The notes: generated by a model from the sequence alone, not told the origin. Shown: positions 36,068-49,098, counted from the first letter of the stretch. The stretch: DNA of 64,000 nucleotides from Castanea sativa (GCF_040712315.1 NC_134013.1:77816001-77880000), one strand, 5' to 3'. Numbers and translations: made by a program.

Positions 36068-37957
36068 GTGGTGGGCCTTTTCAGTATGTTGGGCTGACCT
36101 GCCTCCTGCCGTACTAGGCCCAAAGTGTTCTGGATTAGGGAGTTAGGACTGGTCCAATTGCAACTCACTTTGGTCTGGCTTGTGCACAAACTATGCCCTG
36201 CTTGTCAAGATTTTGAATCACAAGTCCATGGCAGGCAGGGCTGCTATGGGAATTACGACAAGCAGATATAATAATGATGACAAAGGAAATGCATTCACAG
36301 AATAAATAAAAGGGATAACAACAGACATTCCATACATAAAACAACAGAACTTAAATGGGGAAAAGAAAGTAATAAGTTTTAAATGAAAGAGTAGAACATT
36401 AGCCTATCGTGCCAATCTACCTTACAGGGCCAGAACCAAGAAGGGAACCATTTCCTCAATGCAAATAATCTTCGTCAAAAAGAAATTAATTACTTTAAGG
36501 GAACGGGGCTAAATGGTTTATGCCCAAAAGAGTTTCTTATTTTTAGCAAAGACCAGGGGCTTTAGAGGGAGAGAGGGAATCAACCTATCTGGTGCATACC
36601 TGCCATTCTATTCTTTCCATTTTGTTCTTTCTAATTCTTTCTTTTCTTTTCTTTTCTTTTTCTTTCTCAGTGTTTGCTTAGTTGTTGTGATTCTCTTCTT
36701 AGAGGTTACTATTACTGTGTTCATTCTCTCACCTCCTTTTCTTACTGTGCACGACAAGGGTCCTTTATATAATGTCTGCCGTGGCTGGCTTTTACTATTT
36801 TAGACTTTAACCACCTTTGTCTGGTGTGGGTGTCTTTGCCGACCATTACTGATTGGTCAGTTGCCTAGCCAGCACCACTTACCTCTGCTGGCCGTGCCAC
36901 TCCACATCACTAGACAAAGAAGACTATTTTGCTTGTTTGCTTGCGGTGACATTCTTACCTGCCACGGCGTGGGTGCTCTCTCTTTCCATCCTTCATGGCA
37001 TGCACCTAGTGGTTCCAACTTATTCTTGCTTCTTTTAGGCGGTATGTCATCCTAGCAGGACACTTCCCCCAAAAGAGCCTGAGCAGGAACCACAAAATAG
37101 CTTTTCCCCTCTCCCCACTGCCAAACCATGCCCTCTTACCTCTGACCCATGAACCACCACTTCTTGTATTGGCTGGGTACATGTTGGAGGTGTTTAGGTT
37201 TTGTGCGTGCTTCACTTCCTTGCTCGTCCAAAACCTGCCTGCTGCTTATGCGTTTACTACGGTCTGAAGGCCTGTCTGCACATTCTGTCGTCCATCCTTA
37301 ACTCCTTACGGCGTGAGCTGCTTTCCTATTTCCTCGTTCTTTTATTAGCTTGTTTCTTTTAGGGGGCTGGGCTTTGCTTGATTGTGGGCTTTCCTTCCTT
37401 TAGGTCACTCTTTTGCTTCTTCCTGTGGTCTTGCTATTATTTCTTGCCGCATCATTCTATTATTCTTGCTGTGATGTTATTTGACCCAAACCTATTGGGC
37501 CTTTTGGGGCTTGCTACTTATTTCTTTTTTGATGACCCTGTATGATCATTGGGCTTTTTACTTGCGGGCTCCTATGTCCCATTTATTTCCTTTTAGGCAT
37601 TCTTGGCCCTTTTACTTTCCTTGGGCATCCTTGGCCCTTTCTAATTCTACGTTTCCCATGGGTTTTTACTACTCCTTGGGCTTTCCTGGCCCAATTACTC
37701 TATCCTTCATCCTTGGGGCTTATGGACTCTTCATTGCCCCTTACTTTCTTTGCTTGCATTACTTCGAGCCCGTTGTGGCTGATGTGGCCCATTCTCACTT
37801 TTCAACATCACATATTGCCCATGAGTTATCTATTTCTCTCTTTCCGGGTCTTTTTAGGACCGTTTGCTTCCTTAAGATCTATTTGTTTGCTTTATGGACC
37901 TATATATTCAAATATTTGTAGAAGAAACCGAGATAATTTTAACTTTTTTTGTGAACA
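36068..37957 (-). mobile_element. Solo LTR of the first element's family
   Basis: On the minus strand this 1890-bp unit starts TGTTCAC and ends CCACCACA, and its 3' third aligns with 1-417 and with the LTR end at 13237. GGCCC-rich blocks near 37480-37700 match 11400-11680 in reverse. It is flanked by AAAGT on both sides (36063-36067 and 37958-37962), so the boundaries are exact and the internal region was lost by LTR-LTR recombination. Open frames inside are not genes. Confidence 0.93.
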
Positions 37958-37984
37958 AAAGTAATTATTGTGGTTGGGCTAATT

Positions 37985-40900
37985 GTCAAATGTGATATTA
38001 AAATAGAGCAGATGAGATGTTGGTAAAATATGACAATGGAACCATCAAATTTGAGAAAAAAAAAAGGAACCACTATATGTGACAAAAAAATTGTCAAATG
38101 TGATATTATAATTGCATAATGTGATAATGGAACCGTCAAATGTGAGAAAAAAATAAGACAAACACCAAATGTGACAAAAGAATTGTCAAATATGATAATG
38201 AAATTGTACAATGTGAGGATGAAATCATCAAATGTGATAAAAAAAGTAAGGGAACCACCAAATATGACAAAAGAATTGCAATGTGTGATGTTGGAACTGC
38301 ACAATATGAGGATGAAACTGTCAAGTGTGAGAAAAAAGTAAGGGAACCACACAATGTGACAAAAGAACTGTCATATGTGATGTTGGAACTGCACAATGTG
38401 AGGATGAAATTGTCAAATATGAGAAAAAAATTAAGGGAACCACCCGATGTGAGAAAAGAACTGACATGTGTGATGTTGGAACTGCACAAAGTGACGATGG
38501 AACCATCAAGTGTGAGAAAAAAGTAAGAGAACCACCCAATGTGACAAAAGAACTGTCATATGTGATGTTGGAACCGCACAATGTGAGGATGGAATCATCG
38601 AATGTGAGAAAAAAAAAATAAGGGAACCACCCAATGTGACAAAAGAACTGACATGTGTGATGTTGAAACTGCACAATGTGAGGATTAAATCGTCAAATGT
38701 GAGAAAAAAAAAAGGGAACCACCCAATGTGAGAAAAGAATTGCAATGTGTGATGTTGGAACTGCACAATATGAGGATGAAACTGTCAAGTGTGAGAAAAA
38801 AGTAAGGGAACCACACAATGTGACAAAAGAACTGTCATATGTGATGTTGGAACTGCACAATGTGAGGATGAAATTGTCAAATATGAGAAAATAATTAAGG
38901 GAACCACCCGATGTGAGAAAAGAACTGACATGTGTGATGTTGGAACTGCACAAAGTGACGATGGAACCATCAAGTGTGAGAAAAAAGTAAGAGAACCACC
39001 CAATGTGACAAAAGAACTGTCATATATGATGTTGGAACTGCACAATGTGAGAATGGAATCATCGAATGTGAGAAAAAAATAAGGGAACCACCCAATGTGA
39101 CAAAAGAACTGACATGTGTGATGTTGAAACTGCACAATGTGAGGATGAAATCGTCAAATATGAGAAAAAAAAAAGGGAACCAATCGATGTGACAAAAGAA
39201 CTGACATGTGTGATATTGGAACTGCACAATGTGAGGATGGAACCGTCAAATGTGAGAAAAAAAAATAAGGGAACCACCAAATGTGAGGAAAGAACTGTTA
39301 CATGTGATGTTGGAACTACACAATGTGAGGATGGAACTATCAAGTGTGAGAAAAAAGTAAGGGAACCACCCAATGTGACAAAAGAATTGACACGTGTGAT
39401 GTTGAAATTGCACAATGTGAGGATGGAACCGTCAAGTGTGAGAAAAAAGTAAGGGAACCACACAATGTGGCAAAAGAACTGCCATATGTGATGTTGTAAT
39501 CGCACAATGTAAGGATGGAACCGTCAAATGTGAGAAAAAAAAGTAAGGAAACCACCAAACGTGAGAAAAGAACTGTCACATGTGATATTAGAACTGCACA
39601 ATGTAAGGATGGATCCGTCAAGTGTGAGAAAAAAATAAGGGAACCACCCAATGTGACAAAAGAGTTAACACATGTGATGTTGGAACTACACAATGTGAAG
39701 ATGAAATCGTCAAGTGTGAGAAAAAAAAATTAAGGGAACCACCAAATGTGGGAAAAGAACTGTCACATGTGATGTTAGAACAGCACAATGTGAGGATAGA
39801 ACCGTCAAGTGTGAGAAAAAAATTAAGGGAACCACCCAAGGTGACAAAAGAAATGACACGTGTGATGTTGGAACTACACAATGTGAGGATGGAACCATCA
39901 AGTGTGAGAAAAAAGTAAGGGAACCACCCAATGTGACAAAAGAACTATCATATGTGATGTTGGAACTGCACAATGTCAGAATGGAACCGTCAAATGTGAG
40001 GAAAAAAAAGTAAGGAAACCACCAAATGTGTGAAAAAAACTGTCACATGTGATATTAGAACTGTATAATGTGAGGATGGAACCGTCAAGTGTGAGAAAAA
40101 AAGTAAAGGAACTACCCAATGTGACAAAAGAACTGTCATATGTGATGTTGGAACTGCATAATGTGAGGATGAAACCGTGAAATGTGAGAAAAAAAAGTAA
40201 GGGAACTACCAAATGTTAGAAAAGAACTGTCACATGTGATATTAGAATTGCATAATGTGAGGATGAAACCGTCAAGTGTGAGAAAAAAGTAAGGGGACCA
40301 GCCAATGTGACAAAAGAACTGACACGTGTGATGTTGGAACTACACAATGTGAGGATGGAACTGTCAAATGTGAGAAAAAAAAGGGAACCACCAAATGTGA
40401 GAAAAGAGCTGTCACATATGATGTTGGAACTGCACAATGTGAGGATGGAACCGTTAAGTGTGAGAAAAAAGTAAGGGAACCACACAATGTAGCAAAAGAA
40501 CTGTCATACGTGATGTTGGAATCGCACAATGTGAGGATGGAACCGTCAAATGTGAGAAAAAAAAGTAAAGAAACCACCAAACGTGAGAAAAGAACTGTCA
40601 CATGTGATATTAGAACTGCACAATGTGAGGATGGATCCGTCAAGTGTGAGAAAAAAATAAGGGAACCACCCAATGTGACAAAAGAGTTAACACATGTGAT
40701 GTTGGAACTACACAATGTGAAGATGAAACCGTCAAATGTGAGAAAAAAAATTAAGGGAACCACCAAATGTGAGAAAAGAACTGTCACATGTGATGTTAGA
40801 ACAGCACAATGTGAGGATGGAACTGTCAAGTTTGAGAAAAAAATTAAGGGAACTACCAAATGTGACGAAAGAACTGACACGTGTGAAGTTGGAACTACAC

Positions 40901-43900
40901 AATGTGAGGATGGAACCATCAAGTGTGAGAAAAAAGTAAGGGAACCACCCAATGTGACAAAAGAACTGTCATATGTGATGTTGGAACTGCACAATGTGAG
41001 AATAGAACCGTCAAATGTGAGGAAAAAAAAGTAAGGAAACCACCAAATGTGAGAAAAAAACTGTCACATGTGATATTAGAACTGTATAATGTGAGGATGG
41101 AACCGTCAAGTGTGAGAAAAAAGGAAGGGAACTACCCAATGTGACAAAAGAACTATCACATGTGATGTTGAAATTGCATAATGTGAGGATGGAACCGTCA
41201 AATGTGAGAAAAAAAGTAAGGGAACTACCAAATGTGAGAAAAGAACTGTCACATGTAATATTAGAATTGCACAATGTGAGGATGAAACCATCAAGTGTGA
41301 GAAAAAAGTAAGGGGACCAGCCAATGTGACAAAAGAACTGACACGTGTGATGTTGGAACTACACAATGTGAGGATGAAACTGTCAAATGTGAGAAAAAAA
41401 AAGGGAACCACCAAATGTGAGAAAAGAGCTGTCACATATGATGTTGGAACTGCACAATGTGAGGATGGAACCGTCAAGTGTGAGAAAAAAGTAAGGGAAC
41501 CACAGAATGTGGCAAAAGAACTGTCATATGTGATGTTGGAATCGCACAATGTGAGGATGGAACCGTCAAATGTGAGAAAAAAAAAGTAAGGAAACCACCA
41601 AACGTGAGAAAAGAACTGTCACATGTGATATTAGAACTGCACAATGTGAGGATTGATCCGTCAAGTGTGAGAAAAAAATAAGAGAACCACCCAATGTGAC
41701 AAAAGAGTTAACACATGTGATGTTGGAACTGCACAATGTGAAGATGAAACCGTCAAGTGTGAGAAAAAAAAATAATGGAACCACCAAATGTGAGAAAAGA
41801 ACTGTCACATGTGATGTTAGAACAGCACAATGTGAGGGTTGAACCGTCAAGTGTGAAAAAAAAATAAGGAAACCACCCAATGTGACAAAAGAACTGTTAT
41901 ATGTGATGTTGGAACTGCATAATGTGAGGATGGAACCGTCAAATGTGAGAAAAAAAAAGTAAGGGAACTACCAAATGTGAAAAAAGAACTGTCACATGTG
42001 ATATTAGAATTGCACAATGTGAGGATGAAATCGTCAGGTGTGAGAAAAAAGTAAGGGGACCAGCTAATGTGACAAAAGAACTGACACGTGTGATGTTGGC
42101 ACTACACAATGTGAGGATGGAATTGTCAAATGTGAGAAAAAAAAGGGAACCACCAAATGTGAGAAAAGAGCTGTCACATATGATGTTGGAACTGCACAAT
42201 GTGAGGATGGAACCGTCAAGAGTGAGAAAAAAGTAAGGGAACCACACAATGTGGCAAAAGAACTTGTCATATGTGATGTTGGAATCGCACAATGTGTGGA
42301 TGAACCTGTCAAATGGGAGAAAAAAAAGTCAGGAAACCACCAAACGTGAGAAAAGAATTGTCACATGTGATATTAGAACTGCACAATGTGAGGATGGATC
42401 TGTCAAGTGTGAGAAAAAAAATAAGAGAACCACCTAATGTGACAAAAGAGTTAACACATGTGATGTTTAAACTGCACAATGTGAAGATGAAACCGTCAAG
42501 TATTAGAAAAAAAATTAAGGGAACCACCAAATGTGAGAAAAGAACTGTCACATGTGATGTTAGAACAGCACATTGTGAGGATGGAACCGTCAAGTGTGAG
42601 AAAAAAAGTAAGGGAACCACCCAATGTGACAAAAGAACTGATACGTGTGATGTTGGAACTACACAATGTAAGGATGGAACCATCAAGTGTGAGAAAAAAG
42701 TAAGGGAACCACCCAATGTGACAAAAGAACTGACACGTGTGATGTTGGAACTACACAATGTGAGGATGGAACCATCGAGTGTGAGAAAAAAGTAAGGGAA
42801 CCACCCAATGTGACAAAAGAACTGTCATATGTGATGTTGGAACTGCACAATGTGAGAATGGAACCATTAAATGTGAGGAACAAAAAGTAAGGAAACCACC
42901 AAATGTGAGAAAAAAACTGTCACATGTGATATTAGAACTGTATAATGTGACGATGGAACCGTCAAGTGTGAGAAAAAAGTAAGGGAACCACCTAATGTGA
43001 CAAAATAACTGACACATGTGATGTTATAACTGCATAATGTGAGGATGAAACCGTCAAGTGTGAGAAAAAAGTAAGAGAACCACCTAATGTGACAAAAGAA
43101 CTGTTATATGTGATGTTGGAACTGCATAATGTGAGGATGGAACCGTCAAATATGAGAAAAAAAAGTAAGAGAACTACCAAATGTGAGAAAAGAACTGTCA
43201 CATGTGATATTAGAATTGCACAATGTGAGAATGAAATCGTCAAGTGTGAGAAAAAAGTAAGGGGACCAGCCAATGTGACAAAAGAACTGACACGTGTGAT
43301 GTTGGAACTACAGAATGTGAGGATGGAACTGTCAAATGTGAGAAAAAAAAAAGGGAACCACCAAATGTGATAAAAGAACTGTCACATATGATGTTGGAAC
43401 TGCACAATGTGAGGATGAAACCGTCAAGTGTGAGAAAAAAGTAAGGGAACCACCCAATGTGACAAAAAAATTGTCATATGTGATGTTGGAATCGCACAAG
43501 GTGAGGATGGAACCGTCAAATATGAGAAAAAAAAAAGTAAGGAAACCACCAAACGTGAGAAAAGAACTGTCACATGTGATATTAGAACTGCACAATGTGA
43601 GGATGGATCCGTCAAGTGTGAGAAAAAAGTAAGGGAACCACCCACTGTGACAAAAAAACTGTCATATGTGTTGTTGGAATAGCACAATGTGAGGATGGAA
43701 CCGTCAAATGTGAGAGAAAAAAAAAAGCAAAGGAACCACAAAATGTGAAGAAGGAACTGTCACAGGTGATGTTGGAACTGCACAATGTGAGGACGGAATA
43801 GTCAAATGTGAGAAAAAAATTAGGGAACCACCAAATGTGACAAAAGAACTGTCATATGTGATGTTGGAACTGCACAATGTGGGGATGAAACCGTCAAATG

Positions 43901-43914
43901 TGAGAAAAAAGTAA
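37985..43914. repeat. Satellite array, 92-bp monomer, about 60 or more copies
   Basis: A unit of 92 bases (91-94 by A-run length) repeats from about 37985 to 43914; length divided by period gives about 64 copies. Read on the minus strand each unit is four subunits of 21, 21, 21 and 29 bases, each starting CACAT and holding GTTC at about base 12; the fourth has an extra T-rich 8-base insert. The left end (before 38280) is more degenerate than the centre. Blocks recur at about 464 bases (38281 and 38752) and about 1.02 kb (39489, 40515, 41532), which indicates higher-order copying. Long open frames on both strands result from the repeat's composition. Confidence 0.95.
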
Positions 43915-43923
43915 CCTGATGTA

Positions 43924-43976
43924 GTAGGTTACCTACTAGTGGGTACCGTACCCCTTTTTTTGGGGGGGAGGTACCG
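43924..43976. other. Hairpin-forming sequence at the satellite edge
   Basis: GTAGGTTACCTAC (43924-43936) is a near-perfect palindrome. It is followed by GGTACCGTACCCC, seven T, seven G and AGGTACC, which can pair GGTACC...CCCC with GGGG...GGTACC around the T-run. It starts ten bases after the last satellite unit. Confidence 0.6.
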
Positions 43977-44657
43977 TAGAATTACTCCCACAAAATAATT
44001 TAAATATTTGTCATTTCGAATTGACTAAACTATCTATGTCATTTTGAATTGACTAAGCTATCTTTTACATTCATTAATTTATCCTTGTTCACATAAGCTA
44101 GATTGACATATTTATATGTATGAGTGGTGGTGTTAGAAATATTATAAATTTTACTACATAAAATTTAATGATTGATGTGTCGCTGATTATCGAAAAATAA
44201 TTTAAATATTCATTTATTAGCTTGTTGAAACTTACTAATTGTATATATTGCCACATTAGTTTGTAAGCCTTATATAATAAAATTTTGTAGTACATCTTTA
44301 GCATTTTTCTTATATGTATTGTGATAAGTACTCTATTAGTATTTGTTAGGTCCTAGTTTATGTTGGCATATTCCATGCTAAATTTGAATGTATTTCCACT
44401 CTCAAGTTCAAATTTGTACTTTATATTCTTGTGTTTGTGGGTTCCTTTTGTAATTGGGTTGGGTGATAGAGTTAAAAAGTAGTGCTGTTGAAGACTGGAG
44501 TTTGCATCCGTGAAATGGAGTTTGCAAACACAAAACTGACAAGTGGTGGTCATTTGAAGAGAAGTTGATAGATAAACTTGTGGGACATTAGCACCTGCAA
44601 GCTGGTCGTACTTGAGAAAATTCAATTACATGCCACTCTGCTGTACTAGCTCATTCC

Positions 44658-44721
<64 letters not shown>

Positions 44722-44910
44722 CATATTTTCCATGAATTAAACCCTTGGGATCCCACCTGAGAATTGAGAAAACCTTACCCATATTAGTGAGAGCTAAACA
44801 CTATCAATTCTCTCCACTCTTCCTTGTCACCATAGCCAAATCCTTAAGAGGTGATCATCCTAATCACAATCTTCACTATTCTTGAATGTTATGAGTGAAT
44901 TGATGCTTTG
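43977..44910. other. Non-coding DNA with (TA)n tract
   Basis: Contains a two-copy tandem of about 30 bases at 44012-44072 (ATTGACTAA.CTATCT) and a long TA run at about 44662-44717. The stretch 44735-44900 (ACCATATTTTCCATGAATTAAACCC) resembles plant LTR-like sequence, but I could not define LTR ends. Confidence 0.45.
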
Positions 44911-45437
44911 GGAAAGAGCACTTCCATTTCCGCCATGGTAGCTTGAAGATGCAACCGATGTTTGGTTGCAAATTTGGAGACAATGTTAGAGAAAGGATTT
45001 AGCGAAGTTGGTTGCTAACAAGAGTGTAAGAGCGTACAAGAGTACAAGAGTGTAACACTACTTGAAGGGTTGTATGTCAAATTGTATTGCAACTATCTAG
45101 CCAAAGAAAGGTTTTTTTGCCAGATTTTTTTGGTTTTCTTTGATTTGGTTTCTTAGGTTTCTGTGGATTGCTCGTTAGATATGCTTAATATGCTTATCCA
45201 TGCTATGTTTATGATCCATAATTATATTAGTTCAATTGGATAATAACTTATAATTGGGATTACTTTAGTTTAGTTTGAAAGTGATTTAGCTGTAAAATTG
45301 GATTTAGGGATCTAAATCATCGCCTTGTTTAATTAGGTAATTAATCTCTCAATATTTTACTATCTTATGTGTCAACGAGACAAGAGATAGAAGCGACAAG
45401 ACATTGAATGGTGATTAGCACAATATAACTTTAATGA
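44911..45437. repeat. Dispersed repeat, copy 1 (paralogue at 61493-62022)
   Basis: Matches 61493-61963 over its whole length with small indels, for example GGTAGCTTGAAGATG, CTTATCCATGCTATGTTTAT, AAAGTGATTTAGCTGTAA and GACATTGAATG...CACAATATAAC. No coding domain; family unknown. Confidence 0.7.
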
Positions 45438-45871
45438 TGTGGGGATAAAATTTTTTGAGATGGGCGGGAGATAAAAAGACCCATGAGAAAGGAAAATAAA
45501 AGTAATTGATACGAATAATATTATTTACTGAGCCACTTCATAAAAGTTTTGTGACAACTTGTCATGTCATCATGGATTGGGACGACTTAATGGAGAGCTT
45601 GATCTCCATTCTCTGATCTTTTCTAGTTAGACCTCAAAGAAAAACCTAGACGCATAATGATAGACGAGAACTCAAGCCTAAAAATTTGGTCGATGATAAG
45701 CTAGCACCAAAGCTTGAGCATGAGCTTGAGCTAAAAAGACCTAATACAGTATCCTGAGACCATTATCTCTTATGTGGGATTATAAATTATATGCCTAAAA
45801 TATTGACAATAATGGGGACAACTATGCTACTTATAATAGACCTATTATAACTGATGATGCCGAAAATCGTC

Positions 45872-47990
45872 AAGTGGTACATCTTCGAGTTTCTCAACGG
45901 GCTCCGTCGCCGTCTGATGTTCTTTTATGCTCATGGCCTGGAGGTAGTCATCCGTTTCCATCATGGCTACGTAACATTCGCGTGTGGCTACCTGATCTCC
46001 TCGCAATTCTCCTACTCCATAGTTAGTAGGAAATTTTATCATCAAATGGTAGGTTGAGGTTATAGCCTTCCACGAGTTGAGGGTAGGCCATCCTATGATG
46101 GCATTGTAAGCCGATGAGCAATCGACCACGAGGAATGCTATATTCTTAGTGATCTGCTGAGGGTAGTCACCTACAGTTACTGCCAAAGTGATGACGCCAA
46201 GGGGGAATACCCTTGTCCCTCTGAAACCGATGAGTGGGGCGTTAGTCGGAACTAGTCGCTCCTTACCAATCCCCATCTGCTGGAATGCACGGCAGTAAAG
46301 GATGTCCGCTGAGCTGCCGTTGTCGACTAGAACCCAGTGCATGTTATAGTCTCTTGCTTGTATGGTGACGACGAGTGCGTCATCGTGTGGGTGGTGAAGA
46401 CGTCGCGCATCTTCCTTCGAGAATCCAATGAGGGGGTTGTCGATTCGCGCCACCTTGGGTACAGAACCCATCATTTGGATGTTCTGAACCATCTTGAGGT
46501 AAGTCTTGTGGGCCTTTTTCGATGACCCAGCAGTCGCGGTGCCTCCCACAATCATCCTTATATCTCCTATAGGCGGCCTGGGGCCCTTGTTCTCCCGTCA
46601 AGGAGCTTGTTCCTTGGGGGGGGGGGGGGCGTTCATTATTTCCTTGCTAACGAACCTTTGCAGCCTTTCTTGTCTAATAAGAGCTTTTATTTGTTGCTTC
46701 AAGTCATAGCAATCAGCTGTGTCGTGACCGTGATCACAATGAAAACGATAGTATTTGTCCCATGACCTCTTGTTAGGATCTCCCTTCAGCTTGTTAGGAA
46801 AAATCAGGGCTCCTTCATCCTTAATTCGCATCAGTACTTGGTAGATTGGAGCAGTCAGCGGGGTGAAGCTCGTGAATCTTCCTGCGGGTGGTTTGGAGCG
46901 TCGATCCTTTTGTTGTTCTCCAGTTCTAGCCATCTTCCGCCCCTTGTTCGATCGTGCATCTTCCTATCTTTCCCTTTTTTTGGGCTTCTCTTCTTGGGTC
47001 AGTAGTGCATCTTCCCCGTTCATGTACTTGGTTGCCTTGTAAAGTACATCTGACATGGTTTTCGGGTCGTTCTTATATAGGGAAAATAGGAACTTACCCT
47101 TCCGCAGCCCATTGATGAACGCCGTTACGAGTATTTTGTCGTCTGCTTCATCGATCGAGAGGGCCTCCTTGTTAAAGCGAGTTATGTAAGACCTCAGCGT
47201 CTCATCTTCCTACTGCTTAATATTCATCAGGCATGCAGTGGATTTCTTATACCTATGCCCCTCGATGAAGTGCGAGGCAAATTGGGCGCTTAACTCTTTG
47301 AAGGTACCAATGGTGTTGGGCGTCAGCCTACTGAACCAGATCCTTGCGAGTCCTTTCAGCGTGGTGGGGAAGACTTTGCACATAATCGCGTCCGGCACAC
47401 CTTAAAGGTGCATCAGGGTCTTGAAAGACTCCAAGTGATCTAAGGGATCCTTGGAACCGTCGTAGCTTTCTACCTGCAGCATGAGGAACGTTTGTGGAAC
47501 GGGGAATGAACTAACGAACGCTGTGAATGGCGAGTTGTTTTGCTGGACCAGGTCATCAAGATCACTGGACACCCGTCCTTTGAGGACGTTCATCACACAG
47601 TCCATTTGCTCCTTCATCATCTGCATCTTAGCGACTATGTAAGGTGGGACGGTATCAGTGATAGATGGCCGACTCGTGTCCTGTTATTTCGGCCTGCTTG
47701 GGGCTTTGCTACCTTCCGGCCCTTCTTGGTTTCTTCTCTCCGCACTAGTTCCTTCTTGGTCCTTCTTCTAGGTGTTAGCACCCGCGTTCCTTTGGCGCAA
47801 TTATTCTTCCAAATCTTGGTTTTGTTTGGTGAGGCGTTCCACAGCGGCGGCCAGAGTTTGGACTTGTCTCGAGCACCGTCGTGCGTGGTTCATCTCCTTG
47901 AATGTTGTTGGTGGTCACCATCGAGCGAGTGAGTACCATGCAACTCTTTGTCTGGGAAGCGATAACACGGCTTTACAAGTCACTAATGTT
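45872..47990 (-). pseudogene. gag and protease of the inverted half
   Basis: Reading leftward from about 47990: an N-terminal region with stops, then the Gag core at 47630-46960 (SYDGSKDPLDHLESF, FPTTLKGLARIWFSRL, FIEGHRYKKSTACLMNIKQ), a C-x2-H-x-H-DTADC knuckle-like motif near 46715, and the protease to 45872 with VLVDNGSSADILY near 46300 and IIGWPTLNSW near 46090. Stops at 47402, 47210 and 46965 break it. The protease frame runs into the terminal LTR fragment at 45852-45872. It belongs to the same pol that now faces the other way from 49649. Confidence 0.85.
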
Positions 47991-48009
47991 CCCCACAGAT
48001 AGCGCCAAC
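47991..48009 (-). other. Primer-binding site candidate of the inverted half
   Basis: On the minus strand GTTGGCGCTATCTGTGGGG directly follows the LTR terminus CATCATCA. Position and TGG start fit a primer-binding site; the tRNA was not identified. Confidence 0.55.
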
Positions 48010-48666
48010 TGATGATGCCGAAAATTGTCAGTAAGTCACATGGTCCTCAAGTGCTCCCGATTGAGAATTTGCACAACACAAAAGCTGAAGACCTTAAGAG
48101 GAGTACCAGTGTGGTAGCTGCCAAATACCTTCCGACGGTCAAGTTAAAGAAATCTCTTGCTCACAACTCTAGAGTGCCGGAGCTGGGGGGAATTATGCGT
48201 ACCTTGATTTGTGAGGGCTTTGGGGTATTTATAGTAGTGTAAGGTTGACATCCGTGCCTTGGCCATGAAGTCCTTTCCTTCTAGGAGAGAACCTCTTGGA
48301 TTTTGCATATTTTTTAGAGTTCTTTTCCTTATAGGAGTCTCCTTGATTAAGATTAGGCGTGCGGCGCAAGATGTCTCATTATACACGTATGCGTGGAGAT
48401 CAAGGTTAAGGATGGTGGTTCGTTTATCCTCTTCAGTTTTGTTCCCGTCCGCCTACTGAGTTGTCCCTTTATTAAGGTTGTCATCTTATAGCGCCGATCC
48501 CATTATGGTCGTCAGCTTATAAAGTCGTCCCTCTGTTAGGGTCGTCAGCATTCATCAAGCTGTAGACATCATGATGCAATCACTTGTGGCAAGCGCTGTT
48601 GACGGGACCGTTGGGTTTGTCGCCTTTCATCCTCGTCATGGCTTAGCTACCAAATTATCCTTATCA
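48010..48666 (-). repeat. LTR, minus orientation (657 bp)
   Basis: On the minus strand it starts TGATAAGGATAATTTGG after the G-rich GGAGTAGGGGGCAAC (polypurine tract) and ends CAATTTTCGGCATCATCA before the primer-binding site. It aligns with 57623-58283 in reverse at roughly nine in ten bases. It is joined on one side to gag and on the other to the antisense-gene region, as in a one-LTR circle or a tandem element. Confidence 0.8.
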
Positions 48667-48850
48667 GTTGCCCCCTACTCCATAGCTTCATCAGCTTTGG
48701 TTGATGGGTTATGGAGTACATGCCGTCAGGAAGGTCATTCATGTGTGATACTTGGGCCGCCTTCATTAAATGCTTGGACACTTGGTGCGAACTGATTGGC
48801 TCCGTTTCTGGACGAGCGTGCCGCTGTGTTTTCCATGCCCTCTTTGCCAA

Positions 48851-48858
48851 TATATATT
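48851..48858 (+). promoter_or_regulatory. TATA-like box of the antisense gene (left copy)
   Basis: TATATATT about 185 bases outside the LTR, in the sense direction of the antisense gene and 240 bases before its ATG at 49099. The 5' UTR may hold an intron (CTTGTAAGTTC near 49010 to CTAGTAG near 49062). The same TATA-like box exists in the right copy near 57436. Confidence 0.45.
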
Positions 48859-49098
48859 TCACCTCCTCTCTCATTTCCAACTTTTCATCCTTTGCTGATT
48901 TTGAGAGATAGAGCTCGTCACCTCCTGAACTTTCCTCCGTCAGCCATACAATCTCGTCATCTTCCACTCCGTCATCTTTCTAGGAGCGTCTTTTGTCAAG
49001 GAATTACTTGTAAGTTCTCTTTCCTTTTATTCTTTATTTTATTTTTATTTTTCCAACTAGTAGATTCTGTAGTGAGGTCGTCGACTTAGGTTCTTAGA

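Noticed and set aside
36513..37964. Open frames in the solo LTR
   Set aside because: Same as for the 3' LTR; they are shared LTR sequence with no domain.
37985..43914. Long open frames on both strands, up to 240 codons, as genes
   Set aside because: They follow the 92-bp period, overlap on both strands and encode only repeat translations; no start context, domain or intron supports a gene.
44344..45751. Possible LTR starting TGTTAGGTCC
   Set aside because: No 3' end with a matching inverted terminus and 5-bp duplication could be found; GTATT/GTATC near 45748 is only a partial match.
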